Below the pieces are notes generated by a model. It saw only the letters and a list, made by a program, of their open reading frames with translations. It was not told the DNA's origin and made no database searches. Below, piece by piece: positions 17,359 through 27,314 of a DNA stretch of 56,970 bases. The translations under genes and the position numbers were made by a program. This stretch comes from Lentisphaeria bacterium (GTDB taxonomy: Bacteria; Verrucomicrobiota; Lentisphaeria; Victivallales; Victivallaceae). The DNA is taken from the NCBI GenBank assembly GCA_017507125.1, contig JAFWBQ010000122.1, positions 1-56,970 of the forward strand, written 5' to 3'. Positions within the stretch are counted from its first letter, which is position 1. Every line of letters begins with the position of its first letter.

Positions 17359-18552
17359 TCAGATAGAAGAGTTGAACTCCAGCGGCATACGCTGCTTTTT
17401 ACTTTTCAAAAGGGCGTATGCGATATCATTGGCAAGTTTTCCGGCTCTGCCGTCGGCATTGTATGGTTCGGATTGTTCAAGAAAGGCTCTGGCAAAGTGC
17501 TGAAATGCCTTTTCCCAGCCTTTATCGACCTGAAATACCCGCTCGGTCCAGTGTTGATCTTTCAGTTTTTCATAGATAGCATCAATCTGCGCTTCGTAGG
17601 GACGTTCGGAGTGACCGCGTACAACTTTTTCCAGCGACAGCCCGCGTGTTTGCAATGATTCTTTTTCCGGCTGAGCCAATGTGCTGCGGACAGACTCCAC
17701 AAAGTCGTAACCGTACCGCAGAGTTTCTTCATTGAATACCCCCCACGCCGGCGGAATTATTTTGTCGTAAACACCGTAATCTCCCCTGAGTTTCACATCG
17801 GTAAAATCATCCACCTGTGCCGCAAAGTTGGCGGCGAAAAATTCGGCAAACTCTTTGCCCAGACCGCCGTTTCCGGCAGTGTTGGTTGATAACAGCTGGA
17901 ATCGGGAACCATCTTTGTATTCCAATATGATACAGTCATTTTCGGCATTCTCTGCGCCGGACATGTAGACCCGCCAGGGCGCTTCTTTGAAAATAAAACT
18001 TGCCAGATCCATAAAATGACACCCCTCGTAAACGATGGCTGGACGCTTGAAATAGAAACTTTGGGCGTTGCGCTTCTTATCAATGTTATCCATCTGCACC
18101 CGGTAAGTCACAAACCACGGACGGGGACGCTTGCTCAACTCCTTCAGCACCAGCGTGTATCCGGGGGCAAAACGGCGGTTGAAACCGATGGCAAGTCTGC
18201 CGGGATTGCGTTCTTCGGCGGCAATGATCGCCAGTGCCTCTTCATTGGTTTCGCACATGGGCTTTTCGCACCAGACCCATTTACCGGCATCAAGCGCTTC
18301 AATAATCAGTTTTGCGTGCATATCCTGTTTGGTACCGATAACAGCAATGTCTATTGTCGGATCGTTGAGTATATCTTTGTAATCTTTGGTAAAATAACCC
18401 ACATCATACCGGGATTTATGTCTGTCAATGATTGAATCATCCAGTTCTGCGATAGCCGCAATATTTATATAGCCGGTTGCCGCTGCTGTTGGCAGATGCG
18501 TACAACTTATAAAACTGCCGGCGCCGATGAATCCGATATTGACCTTTTTCAT
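17359..18552 (-). CDS. Gfo/Idh/MocA family oxidoreductase
   Basis: 397 aa. N-terminal NAD(P) fold (VNIGFIGAGSF), DPTIDIAVIGTKQDMHAKL, then WCEKPMCETNEEA with the catalytic-type lysine of the EKP motif, and a C-terminal substrate domain. Family members oxidise sugars, inositols or sugar derivatives. It is divergent from an AraC-type regulator 129 nt away, so it is probably that regulator's target. AAGGT precedes the ATG. Substrate not predictable. Confidence 0.87.
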   Translation of the reverse strand: MKKVNIGFIGAGSFISCTHLPTAAATGYINIAAIAELDDSIIDRHKSRYDVGYFTKDYKDILNDPTIDIAVIGTKQDMHAKLIIEALDAGKWVWCEKPMCETNEEALAIIAAEERNPGRLAIGFNRRFAPGYTLVLKELSKRPRPWFVTYRVQMDNIDKKRNAQSFYFKRPAIVYEGCHFMDLASFIFKEAPWRVYMSGAENAENDCIILEYKDGSRFQLLSTNTAGNGGLGKEFAEFFAANFAAQVDDFTDVKLRGDYGVYDKIIPPAWGVFNEETLRYGYDFVESVRSTLAQPEKESLQTRGLSLEKVVRGHSERPYEAQIDAIYEKLKDQHWTERVFQVDKGWEKAFQHFARAFLEQSEPYNADGRAGKLANDIAYALLKSKKQRMPLEFNSSI

Positions 18553-18610
18553 AGAAGACCTTATTATTTATTGTTAAAAAAATTATTAAAAAATTGAATT
18601 TGCACTTTAA

Positions 18611-18642
18611 AATAGCACAACTTCATGCTATTGTAAATAGCA
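18611..18642. promoter_or_regulatory. Candidate AraC-type operator between Gfo/Idh and regulator genes
   Basis: AATAGCA at 18611-18617 is repeated directly at 18636-18642 (25 bp apart) and inverted as TGCTATT at 18626-18632. Three half-sites in the divergent promoter region fit binding by the adjacent AraC-family protein; inference only. Confidence 0.45.
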
Positions 18643-18681
18643 ATATATATATGAGGATTTACCAAAAAGTAATATTCCGCT

Positions 18682-19470
18682 ATGATTGAACTGCTTTACT
18701 GGAGCATCGGACCTGCCGCGCGCAGTGAAAAAATCCTGCTGCACCGGCACGATCACTGCCAGCTGGAAGTCATTCTGCAAAGCCGCCGCCGCTGCTGTTT
18801 ATCTGACTGCAGAACACTTGAGCTGACCCAGGGAGATTCTGTGTTTATTCCACCGGGAATACTCCACGGATTTGCCCCGGCAGAAGTTGACGATTTGAAA
18901 TATTTGAGTTTCAAGTTCCGGCTTGACAAGACAGACACTCATCTGCCGGAAACACTTTATGCGGTAAAACATGATTTTATGACAGACTTTCTGATAAACA
19001 GTTTCCGGGAACTTGCTCTGAAGTGCAGCACTGCCGGTTCGCCCCTTCATCTGGAGCTGCTGAACGGGTTGCTTGATATGTTTGTAAAGCACATACTCCG
19101 GGATCATCGCACTGATCCTGAACCGGAACTGCTGAAGAAAATGCGTGAACAGATTTTTCGCCACGGCGCCAAATGCAGCGTAAATTCAACTGCCGAAGCC
19201 CTCGGTCTGAGTCTGCCGCAGTTGCGGATCAAATTCCGCAAAGCCATGCACAGCCTGCCGCCGGAAGCCGCTCATTACAGCCGTCCCGCCGGATTCATTG
19301 CCGCCGAACTGACTGCTATTGCCGGGAGGCATTTACAGGAAAGCGATCTTGAGATTTCCAGAATTGCGGAACTTCTGCAATTCAACAACATTTACACTTT
19401 TTCAAGATTTTTCAAGCATAATACCGGATTTTCTCCTCAATCTTACCGCAAAAAGAACCGGCGTTTTTAA
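18682..19470 (+). CDS. AraC-family transcription regulator
   Basis: 262 aa. The N-terminal cupin-like domain starts with HRHDHCQLEVI and DSVFIPPGILHGF, typical of sugar-sensing AraC proteins. The C-terminal domain ends with the second helix-turn-helix (DLEISRIAELLQFNNIYTFSRFFKHNTGFSPQSYR). The first HTH region is poorly conserved. It is divergent from the Gfo/Idh gene, its likely target. No good ribosome-binding site stands before the ATG, suggesting low expression. Confidence 0.85.
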   Translation: MIELLYWSIGPAARSEKILLHRHDHCQLEVILQSRRRCCLSDCRTLELTQGDSVFIPPGILHGFAPAEVDDLKYLSFKFRLDKTDTHLPETLYAVKHDFMTDFLINSFRELALKCSTAGSPLHLELLNGLLDMFVKHILRDHRTDPEPELLKKMREQIFRHGAKCSVNSTAEALGLSLPQLRIKFRKAMHSLPPEAAHYSRPAGFIAAELTAIAGRHLQESDLEISRIAELLQFNNIYTFSRFFKHNTGFSPQSYRKKNRRF

Positions 19471-19537
19471 AAAGTCTGTTTTGGGTGTACAGTGCATCTT
19501 GATCCATAAATTTGTTGTTAAATTTTTCGTTCCGGGA

Positions 19538-19566
19538 TTGTTTTATTTCCGAATTGACTGTATATT
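19538..19566 (+). promoter_or_regulatory. Candidate promoter of the MATE gene
   Basis: TTGTTT (19538-19543), 17-nt spacer, TATATT (19561-19566), 35 nt before the MATE start codon. Confidence 0.5.
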
Positions 19567-19601
19567 AAGCAACATCTGAAAATCAAAACAGGTCTCTTGT
19601 C

Positions 19602-20999
19602 ATGCCGAACAGCAAAAAATACCGGATGGATATGTGTCATGGCTCTCTTTTCAGCCAGATATTCCGCTTTTCACTCCCCCTGATGGGAACCAATCTCATG
19701 GCGCTGCTGTTTCATGCGTCGGATCTGATCGTCCTGGGGCAGTTTGCCTCAGCTGAAGTCAGAACCGCTGCCACTGCCGCCGTGGGGGCGACATCGGCTT
19801 TGTATATTTTGTTTATCATCTTCTTTTCCGGATTCAGCGCCGGAGTCAACTCCATCGCCGCCCGGTACATCGGGGCGAAAGATGACAGAAAAGTCGCCTT
19901 GACGGTACACTCTTCCATGGCTCTGGGACTCTACGGGGGTATCGTGCTGATGCTTTTCGGGCTCTTCTTTTCCCGGACCGCCCTCAACTGGATGGGAACG
20001 CCGCCGGATGTTATTGACAAAGCGACCATCTATCTGCAGATCTACAGCATCGGCATACCTTTTGCGGTGCTTTACATGATCGGTGCCGCCATATTGCGCG
20101 CCATGGGTGACACCAAACGCCCCTTTATCTACATTACCGTTTCCGGAGTGGTCAATGTGATCCTGAATCTCTTTTTCGTTTCCGTCTTCAAGCTGGATGC
20201 CGCCGGCGTCGCCATCGCCACCAAGATATCAACGGTTCTTTCTGCTGTGCTGGTGCTCCGGGCGCTCTGCCGGACGGAGGGGGCTTTGCGGCTGTCGTTC
20301 CGCAAGCTCCGGTTTCACTGGGAAACTCTGAAAGAGATATTGTGGATCGGCATTCCCGCCGGATTGCAGGGGGCGCTCTATACTGTTTCCAACATATTCA
20401 TCCAGTCTTCGGTCAACTCCCTGGGCAGCGCCGCCATGGCGGGCAACGCCGCCTGTCAGAGCCTTGAGGGATTGATCAATGTTCCAAGCAACGCCTATTA
20501 TCAGACTGCCATGAGTTTTACCGGGCAGAATCTGGGGGGCAGAAAGTACAAACGGGTGGTCCGCAGTGTGCTGGTCTGCCTTTTGTATACGGGGGCGTTT
20601 CTGATGGTTTCCGGGGGGATCGTTCTGATCTTCGGCAGATCTCTTCTGGGATTTTACAACCCCGACCCTGTGGTCATCGGATGGGGCATGCAGCGCCTCG
20701 TCATTATGATGAGTACCTATTTTCTCTGCGGTATCATGGATGCCATTTCAGGTTCTCTCCGGGGCATGGGACATTCTGTCAAACCCACCTTCACCACCAT
20801 TCTCGGCGCCTGCGGATTGAGGATCTTCTGGGTCTTCATGATCTTCCCCCACTGGAATACTTTGCGGAGCCTTGTCATATCCTATCCCATATCATGGCTC
20901 CTGACCGGGGGCGTCAACGGGATCATCCTTTTCTGGGTGTGCCGCAAGATGCTCAAGCAGCACACCCAGGGAAAGAAATTGATACTGCGTCAGGGGTGA
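19602..20999 (+). CDS. MATE-family multidrug/sodium antiporter
   Basis: 465 aa, about twelve hydrophobic segments in two similar halves (first half begins RFSLPLMGTNLMALLFHASDLIVLGQF; second begins WIGIPAGLQGALYTVSNIFIQSSV). The MATE fold exports cationic compounds using Na+ or H+ gradients in the inner membrane. Charged C-terminal tail. It converges with and overlaps the AraC gene at 20990 by 10 bp. Substrate unknown. Confidence 0.9.
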   Translation: MPNSKKYRMDMCHGSLFSQIFRFSLPLMGTNLMALLFHASDLIVLGQFASAEVRTAATAAVGATSALYILFIIFFSGFSAGVNSIAARYIGAKDDRKVALTVHSSMALGLYGGIVLMLFGLFFSRTALNWMGTPPDVIDKATIYLQIYSIGIPFAVLYMIGAAILRAMGDTKRPFIYITVSGVVNVILNLFFVSVFKLDAAGVAIATKISTVLSAVLVLRALCRTEGALRLSFRKLRFHWETLKEILWIGIPAGLQGALYTVSNIFIQSSVNSLGSAAMAGNAACQSLEGLINVPSNAYYQTAMSFTGQNLGGRKYKRVVRSVLVCLLYTGAFLMVSGGIVLIFGRSLLGFYNPDPVVIGWGMQRLVIMMSTYFLCGIMDAISGSLRGMGHSVKPTFTTILGACGLRIFWVFMIFPHWNTLRSLVISYPISWLLTGGVNGIILFWVCRKMLKQHTQGKKLILRQG

Positions 21000-21838
21000 T
21001 TTGTTTTTGCTTCTGACGGCGTGTTTCTCTGTTTCCGGAACTGTTCCCGGTAGGCTCTGGGAGAAAGTCCGCAATATTTTTTGAAACTCCTGGAAAAATC
21101 CACATCCGATGAAAAGTGGCAGCTGAAAACGATCTCTTTGATACGCATGTTGGTGTTTTCAAGCAGTTCAACGGCGCGGAGCATCCGCTGGCGGAGCAGA
21201 TATTCTTTGGGCGTCATCTGGTGCCGCTGACGGAAAAGACGTCTGAAGTGATCTTGTGAAAAGCCCGCCTTGGCGGCAAGAAGTTTGAAGTCGTACTTTT
21301 TGAAAGGCTCCCTCCGGAACATTTCAGCACACTCTTCCAGAGCGTCGCTCCCTGAGCCGGACTTCTTCACTTTTGATGAATTGACCGCAAGCGCCATAAT
21401 CATTTCAGTCAGCGCCGCTATTTCGGCGTGGTGTTTTTCTTTGCTGCTGCGGTAAAGTTTAACGATACGGAAAAAGATCTTTCCCATTTCTTCCGGATCG
21501 GCAGGCGTGATGACTCCTGACGGAAAAAGGGCGTCAAGGGCATCCATCATACGGTCGGAGCGGGGACCTGTGAAGTCCAGGTAGAGGTGCTCGGTAATGC
21601 TTCCCCGCGGCGCATCGGGAGCGAAGACATACCGGAATTTCGTCCCGGTTCTGATCCAGTAAAAGGCTGGCGCTTTGAGCGCTTTCAACGTGCCGTTTTC
21701 ATCTTCCAGAAACATTTCCCCCGATCGGATAAATTCCAGAGAATTTGTCTCTGAACGTGCGATTTGGCTGCCGTTGTAAATCTTGAACCGATGGGTTATG
21801 ACCCGGTATTGTATATCTTTGAAGTAGTTGTCTTTCAT
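20990..21838 (-). CDS. AraC-family transcription regulator
   Basis: 282 aa. The C-terminal 100 residues form the double HTH (YDFKLLAAKAGFSQDHFRRLFRQRH and IKEIVFSCHFSSDVDFSRSFKKYCGLSPRAYREQF). The N-terminal part is a sugar-cupin-like domain (APAFYWIRTGTKFRYVF). It is divergent from the long sugar locus that starts at 22026, so it is a good candidate for its regulator. The 3' end overlaps the MATE gene convergently. Confidence 0.87.
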   Translation of the reverse strand: MKDNYFKDIQYRVITHRFKIYNGSQIARSETNSLEFIRSGEMFLEDENGTLKALKAPAFYWIRTGTKFRYVFAPDAPRGSITEHLYLDFTGPRSDRMMDALDALFPSGVITPADPEEMGKIFFRIVKLYRSSKEKHHAEIAALTEMIMALAVNSSKVKKSGSGSDALEECAEMFRREPFKKYDFKLLAAKAGFSQDHFRRLFRQRHQMTPKEYLLRQRMLRAVELLENTNMRIKEIVFSCHFSSDVDFSRSFKKYCGLSPRAYREQFRKQRNTPSEAKTNHP

Positions 21839-21947
21839 GACGCTCCCCCTGAAAATAATATAGCACCCCCTTGAGGTTTTTCCAGAGCAGAGATGGATTT
21901 TTTTCAGGAAAATGTCGTTTTTTGTTAAGTTTTAACTGAATTTATCA

Positions 21948-21976
21948 TTTACATATCGCACTTTTGGTTGTATAAT
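21948..21976 (+). promoter_or_regulatory. Promoter of the 22-35 kb sugar locus
   Basis: TTTACA (21948-21953), 17-nt spacer, perfect TATAAT (21971-21976), 50 nt before the DegT start codon and next to the divergent AraC gene. Confidence 0.75.
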
Positions 21977-22025
21977 AAGAAGAGATTAAATTTCACAAAA
22001 GAGCAAAAAAAGGAGTTTTATACAA

Positions 22026-23234
22026 ATGAGCACCCTTGCCATCAACGGCGGCACACCGGTTTTCGGCGATAAGAAAATGATGGATCTGATCCCTCAGTGG
22101 CCCCCCCGTTATCCTGAAACTGAAGAAAAACTTCTTGAGGTCTACCGCTCCGGTGCATGGGGCGGATGCAAAACCTATGAACAGAAACTGATGAGCGGAT
22201 TTGCCGCATTTCAGGATGCCCGTTACTCCGTCTGGATGGTCAACGGCACCGTCACCCTTGAGTGTGCTCTGCTTGCTCTGGGTATCGGCCCCGGCGACGA
22301 AGTCATCGTCCCCGGCGTCTCATGGATCGCCACCGCCGAAGCTCCCCTCTATGTGGGCGCCACCCCGGTGATCGTGGATATCGACCCCGAAACCTTGTGC
22401 ATTGACCCCGCCCGCATCGAAGAGGCAATCACTCCCCGCACCCGCGCCATTATCCCTGTTCACCTCTTTTCCGCTGTGGCGGATATGGAGCGCATCATGA
22501 CCATCGCCAAAAAGTACGACCTTGCCGTCATTGAGGACTGCGCCCATGCCCACGGCGCCAAACAGCACGGTAAAGGCGTGGGCAGCATCGGCGATGCGGG
22601 AAGTTTCTCATTCCAGCTTTCCAAACTGATGACCGCCGGTGAGGGCGGATGCTGCACCACCAATTCTGAAGAGCTGTGCGACAAGCTCTTCCGGGTGAGC
22701 CACATCGGCAACTCCCGTCTTTTCCCCAAAGAACCTCTCAAAGAGGGATTCATCTGCCACCAGTACCGTTTTACCGAGTTTCAGGCGGTGGTCATCTATG
22801 ACCAGCTTCAGCATGAAAGCGAACTCCGTGCCAAACGTATTGCCGGCATGAAGCTGCTGAACACCCTTTTGAAAGATACGCCCGGGATCATCCAGCAGCA
22901 GAGCGCTTTTGCCGATGATGTACGCGCCTACTATTTCCCCACATTCCTTCTGAAAGACAACTGCCTCAAACCCGGTGTCACCCGGGCGGATATCTACGCG
23001 GCACTCAATGCCGAAGGCGTGCTCTTCCACGAGGGCTGGGGCGCGCCTCTTTACAGCTTCCCCGCCTGGAACGTGCCCGCCAGAGATTTCATCAAAAAGG
23101 AGACGCCAGTCTGTGATGATGTGATGTATAACAAGGTCCTCATCACCCACAATGCCCTGCTTTTGAGTGATGACGAGATCATTTCCAAAACGGCGGAAGC
23201 CCTTGATAAAGTCATGAGATTTTACACTGTTTGA
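22026..23234 (+). CDS. DegT/DnrJ/EryC1/StrS-family aminotransferase
   Basis: 402 aa, family length. PLP-dependent sugar aminotransferases of this family act on keto-sugars or keto-inositols. Seen: LAINGGTPVFG start, VNGTVTLECALLALGIGPGDEVIVPGVSW, VIEDCAHAHGA, and SFSFQLSKLMTAGEGG with the lysine that binds PLP. First gene of the plus-strand locus; AAAGGAG precedes the ATG. A second family member lies at 54655. The first gene after a strong promoter, so probably central to the locus; whether it aminates or acts in reverse on an amino sugar is unknown. Confidence 0.9.
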   Translation: MSTLAINGGTPVFGDKKMMDLIPQWPPRYPETEEKLLEVYRSGAWGGCKTYEQKLMSGFAAFQDARYSVWMVNGTVTLECALLALGIGPGDEVIVPGVSWIATAEAPLYVGATPVIVDIDPETLCIDPARIEEAITPRTRAIIPVHLFSAVADMERIMTIAKKYDLAVIEDCAHAHGAKQHGKGVGSIGDAGSFSFQLSKLMTAGEGGCCTTNSEELCDKLFRVSHIGNSRLFPKEPLKEGFICHQYRFTEFQAVVIYDQLQHESELRAKRIAGMKLLNTLLKDTPGIIQQQSAFADDVRAYYFPTFLLKDNCLKPGVTRADIYAALNAEGVLFHEGWGAPLYSFPAWNVPARDFIKKETPVCDDVMYNKVLITHNALLLSDDEIISKTAEALDKVMRFYTV

Positions 23235-23258
23235 TTTTTGTGAAGAAAGGTTATAAAA

Positions 23259-24572
23259 ATGTTCAAAACCGGTTGCGCTGAAATCCAGCTTGAAGTCCCC
23301 CTGTTTGCTGAACTTTACGGCTACGGGCACTTTGCCTGCCGCAGAAACACAGGTGTCCATGAACCCCTCTACTGCCGTGCTTTTTCATTCTTTGACGGCG
23401 AAAAACGCGCTGTTATCATCTATTCGGATCTCTGCACCACCGACGATCAGTTCGCCCGTGAACTCCGGGCGCAGATCGCCACCAGACTGCGTATGAATCC
23501 TGAGGGGATCGCCTTTGTTGCCACTCATACCCACTCCGGCCCCGCTCTCAGCTCAGAAAGCGCCGACACTTCAGGGATCCGGAACGCGGATTTCGCCGCC
23601 CACTGGAAAGCTGCTGTGCTCTCTGTTGCGCTCAAAGCCTTTGAAAACGAAGAAGAGATCTCCACCGTTGAGGCGGGTGCCGCTCCTCTTGAAAAAGCCA
23701 TCGGCACCAACCGGGTGGAGCCGGAGCGGAACGTGACCGACCCCGCCATCCGCTGGATGTGTTTCAAGCGTCCTGACGGCTCTGTGAAACTGATTTGCCA
23801 CAACCACGCCACCCACGGCATCGCCGATAACGGCCCCCTTTCGCGGAAAGTTTCCTCAGACTGGATGGGCGCCGCCAACAGAATGATCCGGGAGCAGGGC
23901 ATCGCGGAGTACTCCCTCTTTCTTCAGGGACCCGCAGGGGATATCAATGCACGCACCTGCTGCGCCGCAGAAAAAAATGAAGAAGCAGGGCGGGGGCTTG
24001 CCGCTGAATATGTGAAATATCTTGCCGCTGATCTGAAAAACGGCACTGTTACCGCTCCCGGGAAAATCTCTTTTGTGATGCGGACCTGTGAGTTCCCCAC
24101 CTGCCGCCAGACCCCTGAAGAGCTGCGCCGGGACGGTGATTCGCTCCGTGCCAGAGGCAGAAACGACCGGGAACGGGAGTACTGGGGGATCAACGCCCAG
24201 CGCCTTGATGAGATGGCTCTTCTGGTGGAAAAAGGATTTGATCTGGGGGCATGGCACGATCTTCAGGTGATCCGCATGGGAGACTCTGAGTTTTTCTTCA
24301 TCCCCGGGGAACTTTATGTTGAACCAGGTCTGGAGATCCTTGACAATGCTTCTGCCAAATTCCCCTTTGTCGTCACTCTTGCCAACGGCAACGGACAATA
24401 TTTCTTTACTGAAAAGAGCGGTCTGCGCTATCCTGAGATCTCATGCACTGCGGAAAAACTTTTTGGATTTTACGAGATCTACGGCTACATGCACCCCCTG
24501 AGATTCAAATATCAGAACAATATCTGTCCCTTTATCATCAGTAAAGTACAGGAATTGGAAAAGGAACTCTGA
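23259..24572 (+). CDS. Neutral/alkaline ceramidase-like (non-lysosomal) protein
   Basis: 437 aa without signal peptide. FVATHTHSGPALS contains the HTHSGP zinc-binding signature of the neutral ceramidase superfamily, and CHNHATHG supplies more histidines. True ceramidases are longer and secreted; the short cytoplasmic versions common in carbohydrate loci of PVC and Bacteroidota bacteria have no established activity that I know of. It follows the aminotransferase by 24 nt. An amidohydrolase acting on an N-acyl sugar would fit the neighbours, but this is inference. Confidence 0.75.
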   Translation: MFKTGCAEIQLEVPLFAELYGYGHFACRRNTGVHEPLYCRAFSFFDGEKRAVIIYSDLCTTDDQFARELRAQIATRLRMNPEGIAFVATHTHSGPALSSESADTSGIRNADFAAHWKAAVLSVALKAFENEEEISTVEAGAAPLEKAIGTNRVEPERNVTDPAIRWMCFKRPDGSVKLICHNHATHGIADNGPLSRKVSSDWMGAANRMIREQGIAEYSLFLQGPAGDINARTCCAAEKNEEAGRGLAAEYVKYLAADLKNGTVTAPGKISFVMRTCEFPTCRQTPEELRRDGDSLRARGRNDREREYWGINAQRLDEMALLVEKGFDLGAWHDLQVIRMGDSEFFFIPGELYVEPGLEILDNASAKFPFVVTLANGNGQYFFTEKSGLRYPEISCTAEKLFGFYEIYGYMHPLRFKYQNNICPFIISKVQELEKEL

Positions 24573-24665
24573 TTCGCGGAAAAAAGAGCTTTCCCCTTGA
24601 AAATGAAGCTGTAAGGGGATATGTTTTCAACTCGATCATGGAGCCGACGGCAGGAAACAGGAAAA

Positions 24666-27296
24666 ATGATAAACGGTAATTTGAAAGAACAGATGGCGGC
24701 GTTTTTCGCAGAAGAGGAAAAATGCGTCTGCGTCTGCCGCAGAAAACCTTTTGAAAATGAAGTTTCTCTTGAAAAGGGAGTTGTGTTTGAACTTTCTTCA
24801 AAACAGCTCCCCGGGACGGCTTTACAGGAGCTGAAGCGCGTCCTTGAGGCGTGGAAGATCCCCGCAGGCAGAAAGGGGTATCTTCTGCGTTTTGAGGATG
24901 ATCCCGCTCTTGACAAAGAGGAGTTTCTTCTTGAAGTTTCTGAAGAAGCCTGCAAACTTGCTGCCTCAGGCAGTGAAGGGTTCCGCCGGGGCATCTACTT
25001 TTTGAGTTCCCGTCTTGCAAACAGCGCAGGAGCTTATCTCAAAAAGGAAACAGTCAGAAAAAATCAGAAAGTCCGGAACCGTATTTCACGCAGTTACTAC
25101 GGACCTGCCCACAGACCTCCTGTTGATATTGATGAACTTGTTGACGATGTGGACTATTACCCTGAACCCTATCTGAACCGCCTTGCCAGAGAGGGGATCA
25201 ACGGACTCTGGCTGACGGTTTACTTCAAAGAGGTGACTTTCAGCTCCATCCAACTGCCGGATCCCCTTATGGAAAAGCGTCTGGCAAAACTGAGAGAGGT
25301 GGTTAACAAATGCGCCCGGTACGGCATCAGGATCTTTTTGTTCTGCATTGAACCCCAGGGATTCACCGGCCCCCATCCCCTCAAGGAAAAGTATCCTGAA
25401 CTGGGGGGCATCACCAACTGGGGATTTGACATGGTGGGGTTCTGTCCCTCCAATGAAACGGCGCAGAAGCATCTCAGAGAGCAGACCTTCAATCTCTTTT
25501 CAAAAGTTCCGGGACTGGGCGGTCTGCTGAACATTACAAGCGGCGAACAGCTTTCAAGCTGTTTTTTCAACCCGATCCCCGGATTCAGCTGCCCCCGGTG
25601 TTCCAAACTCACTCCGGTTGAGATCTTCAGGAATCTCCTCACCCCCATGGTGCAGGGCATGAAAGAGGCCGCCCCTGAGGCGGAGTATATTTCATGGTTT
25701 TACCGTTCATGCCCTGCTGAAAAGGAGAATCCCTACATCTACGACTGCGCGGCAAGTGTTCCTGAGGGCGTTGTCAACCTTTACAACTTTGAATCGGGAC
25801 TCATCCGGAAACAGCAGGGCAAGACCCTTCACGGGGGAGATTACTGGAACTCCAAAACCGGCCCCGCCAAGAGGTTCAGACTTCTGGCGCAGCGCCTTGA
25901 AAAGAAAAAAGTGCGGTGCGGTGCAAAACTTCAGATCTCAAACGGACATGAACTTGCCACAGTGCCGGTGATCCCGGTTCCGGGACTCCTCTATCAGAAG
26001 TACAAATTTTTAGTTGAACACCATGTGGATACTGTGATGTACAGCTGGTATTTCGGCTCCTTCCCCGGCCTTATGAACCGGGCGGCGCTGGAACTTGGGA
26101 CGTGGGATTTCAGCAAAAGTGAAAAAGAGTTCCTGACTGAGCTTGCTCAGGAGGAGTGGGGCGAAGATGCCCCCGTTGCCGCCGCCGCGTGGAAACATTT
26201 TTCCAGAGGCTACGGCAGCTATCCCCTCTGCACAGACATCCAGTATAACGGACCGTTCCACCACGGCATTGTCTGGCCTTTGTATCCTGAAGTCCGGTTC
26301 GTGGATCTTTACGCCTCATGGCAGCCCAACCCCGTCAGTGGCGACAGCATCGGCAGATGTCTGGGCGCTTTCACTCTTGAGGAGCTTGAAAAGCAGGCCG
26401 CTCTCATGGCGAAAAATTATGAAAAGGGGGTGAAACTCCTTTTGACTCTCAGAGAAAAGTACAAAGATGATCCCCTGAAAATGCGGGAGATCAACTACGC
26501 TCATGCCGTGGGAGTGCTTCTGAAGTCAGGATGGCACATCGCCCGTTTCTATCTGATGCGGAAGAAACTTTACAGCGGCGAGAGTAAAGTTCTTGATGAA
26601 ATGGAAAAGATCATTCAGGCAGAGATCCGCTCTTCAGAAGAGATGATCCCCCTCTGCAGCGCTGAGTTCCTCATCGGCTACCACTCGGAGTCGGAAGATA
26701 TGAAGTTCTCTTCCGGAGATCTTGAAGCGCGGATCTGCCAACTCAAAAATCTCCTTGAGAAAGATATTCCCGACCTGCGCCGCCGTCTGGCTCAGGGGGG
26801 ATCCCCCCGGTTCCCCGAAGGCGCTTTTGCAAAGAACTGCCGTCCCGGGGAAGTGTATGAACAGCAGAGTTTTTCATGGCAGATGAAAGAGACTCCCAAA
26901 TACCTTTATTTCAGTGCAGCGTGCCGTTTTATCCCGGATTCCAGCGCTGACAGGATCTACTTTGTCTTCTGCGATGAACTCTACTCCTCCATGCCTCAGA
27001 TCGCCGCTTTTTCAGATAAAGGTCCCATGACCATAAACAACCATTTCCTTCAACCGGAAAAAATCAGCTGGGGAAAGAAAAAAGATCACTGGCATCTTTC
27101 ATTCAGGATCCCTCGCAGCAAACTTGAGAAAAAGCCGACTTTCAACGTTTTCCGGCAGTCCGCAAGGGGTGGAAAGACTATTGTTGACTCCTGGTGTCCT
27201 GAGCCGGGCGTTTTTTCAACAGGTTCCGGTTCCGGTGTGATGCGTTCCGCCGCCATGGGAAGGATCATTTTAACTGCAAATGCAGAAAACAAATAA
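24666..27296 (+). CDS. Large GH20-like glycosidase protein
   Basis: 876 aa from the chosen ATG; the frame can also start at 24621, which has AAGGGG just before it, so the start is open. The N-terminal part (EEKCVCVCR to FRRGIYFLSSRLANS) looks like the alpha/beta domain that precedes GH20-type barrels. The barrel region follows (REGINGLWLTVYFKEV, RYGIRIFLFCIEPQGF, ISWFYRSCPAE). The C-terminal 150 residues resemble a CBM9-like beta domain (FSFRIPRSKLEKKPTFNVFRQS). No signal peptide is evident, which is odd for a protein with a binding module. Substrate unknown. Confidence 0.6.
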   Translation: MINGNLKEQMAAFFAEEEKCVCVCRRKPFENEVSLEKGVVFELSSKQLPGTALQELKRVLEAWKIPAGRKGYLLRFEDDPALDKEEFLLEVSEEACKLAASGSEGFRRGIYFLSSRLANSAGAYLKKETVRKNQKVRNRISRSYYGPAHRPPVDIDELVDDVDYYPEPYLNRLAREGINGLWLTVYFKEVTFSSIQLPDPLMEKRLAKLREVVNKCARYGIRIFLFCIEPQGFTGPHPLKEKYPELGGITNWGFDMVGFCPSNETAQKHLREQTFNLFSKVPGLGGLLNITSGEQLSSCFFNPIPGFSCPRCSKLTPVEIFRNLLTPMVQGMKEAAPEAEYISWFYRSCPAEKENPYIYDCAASVPEGVVNLYNFESGLIRKQQGKTLHGGDYWNSKTGPAKRFRLLAQRLEKKKVRCGAKLQISNGHELATVPVIPVPGLLYQKYKFLVEHHVDTVMYSWYFGSFPGLMNRAALELGTWDFSKSEKEFLTELAQEEWGEDAPVAAAAWKHFSRGYGSYPLCTDIQYNGPFHHGIVWPLYPEVRFVDLYASWQPNPVSGDSIGRCLGAFTLEELEKQAALMAKNYEKGVKLLLTLREKYKDDPLKMREINYAHAVGVLLKSGWHIARFYLMRKKLYSGESKVLDEMEKIIQAEIRSSEEMIPLCSAEFLIGYHSESEDMKFSSGDLEARICQLKNLLEKDIPDLRRRLAQGGSPRFPEGAFAKNCRPGEVYEQQSFSWQMKETPKYLYFSAACRFIPDSSADRIYFVFCDELYSSMPQIAAFSDKGPMTINNHFLQPEKISWGKKKDHWHLSFRIPRSKLEKKPTFNVFRQSARGGKTIVDSWCPEPGVFSTGSGSGVMRSAAMGRIILTANAENK

Positions 27297-27314
27297 GAAA
27301 GGAGTTCGTTTTTT

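Noticed and set aside
18651..18689. 12-codon leader peptide ahead of the AraC gene
   Set aside because: The ATG has no ribosome-binding site and the peptide has no regulatory pattern; the overlap of its stop with the AraC start may be chance.
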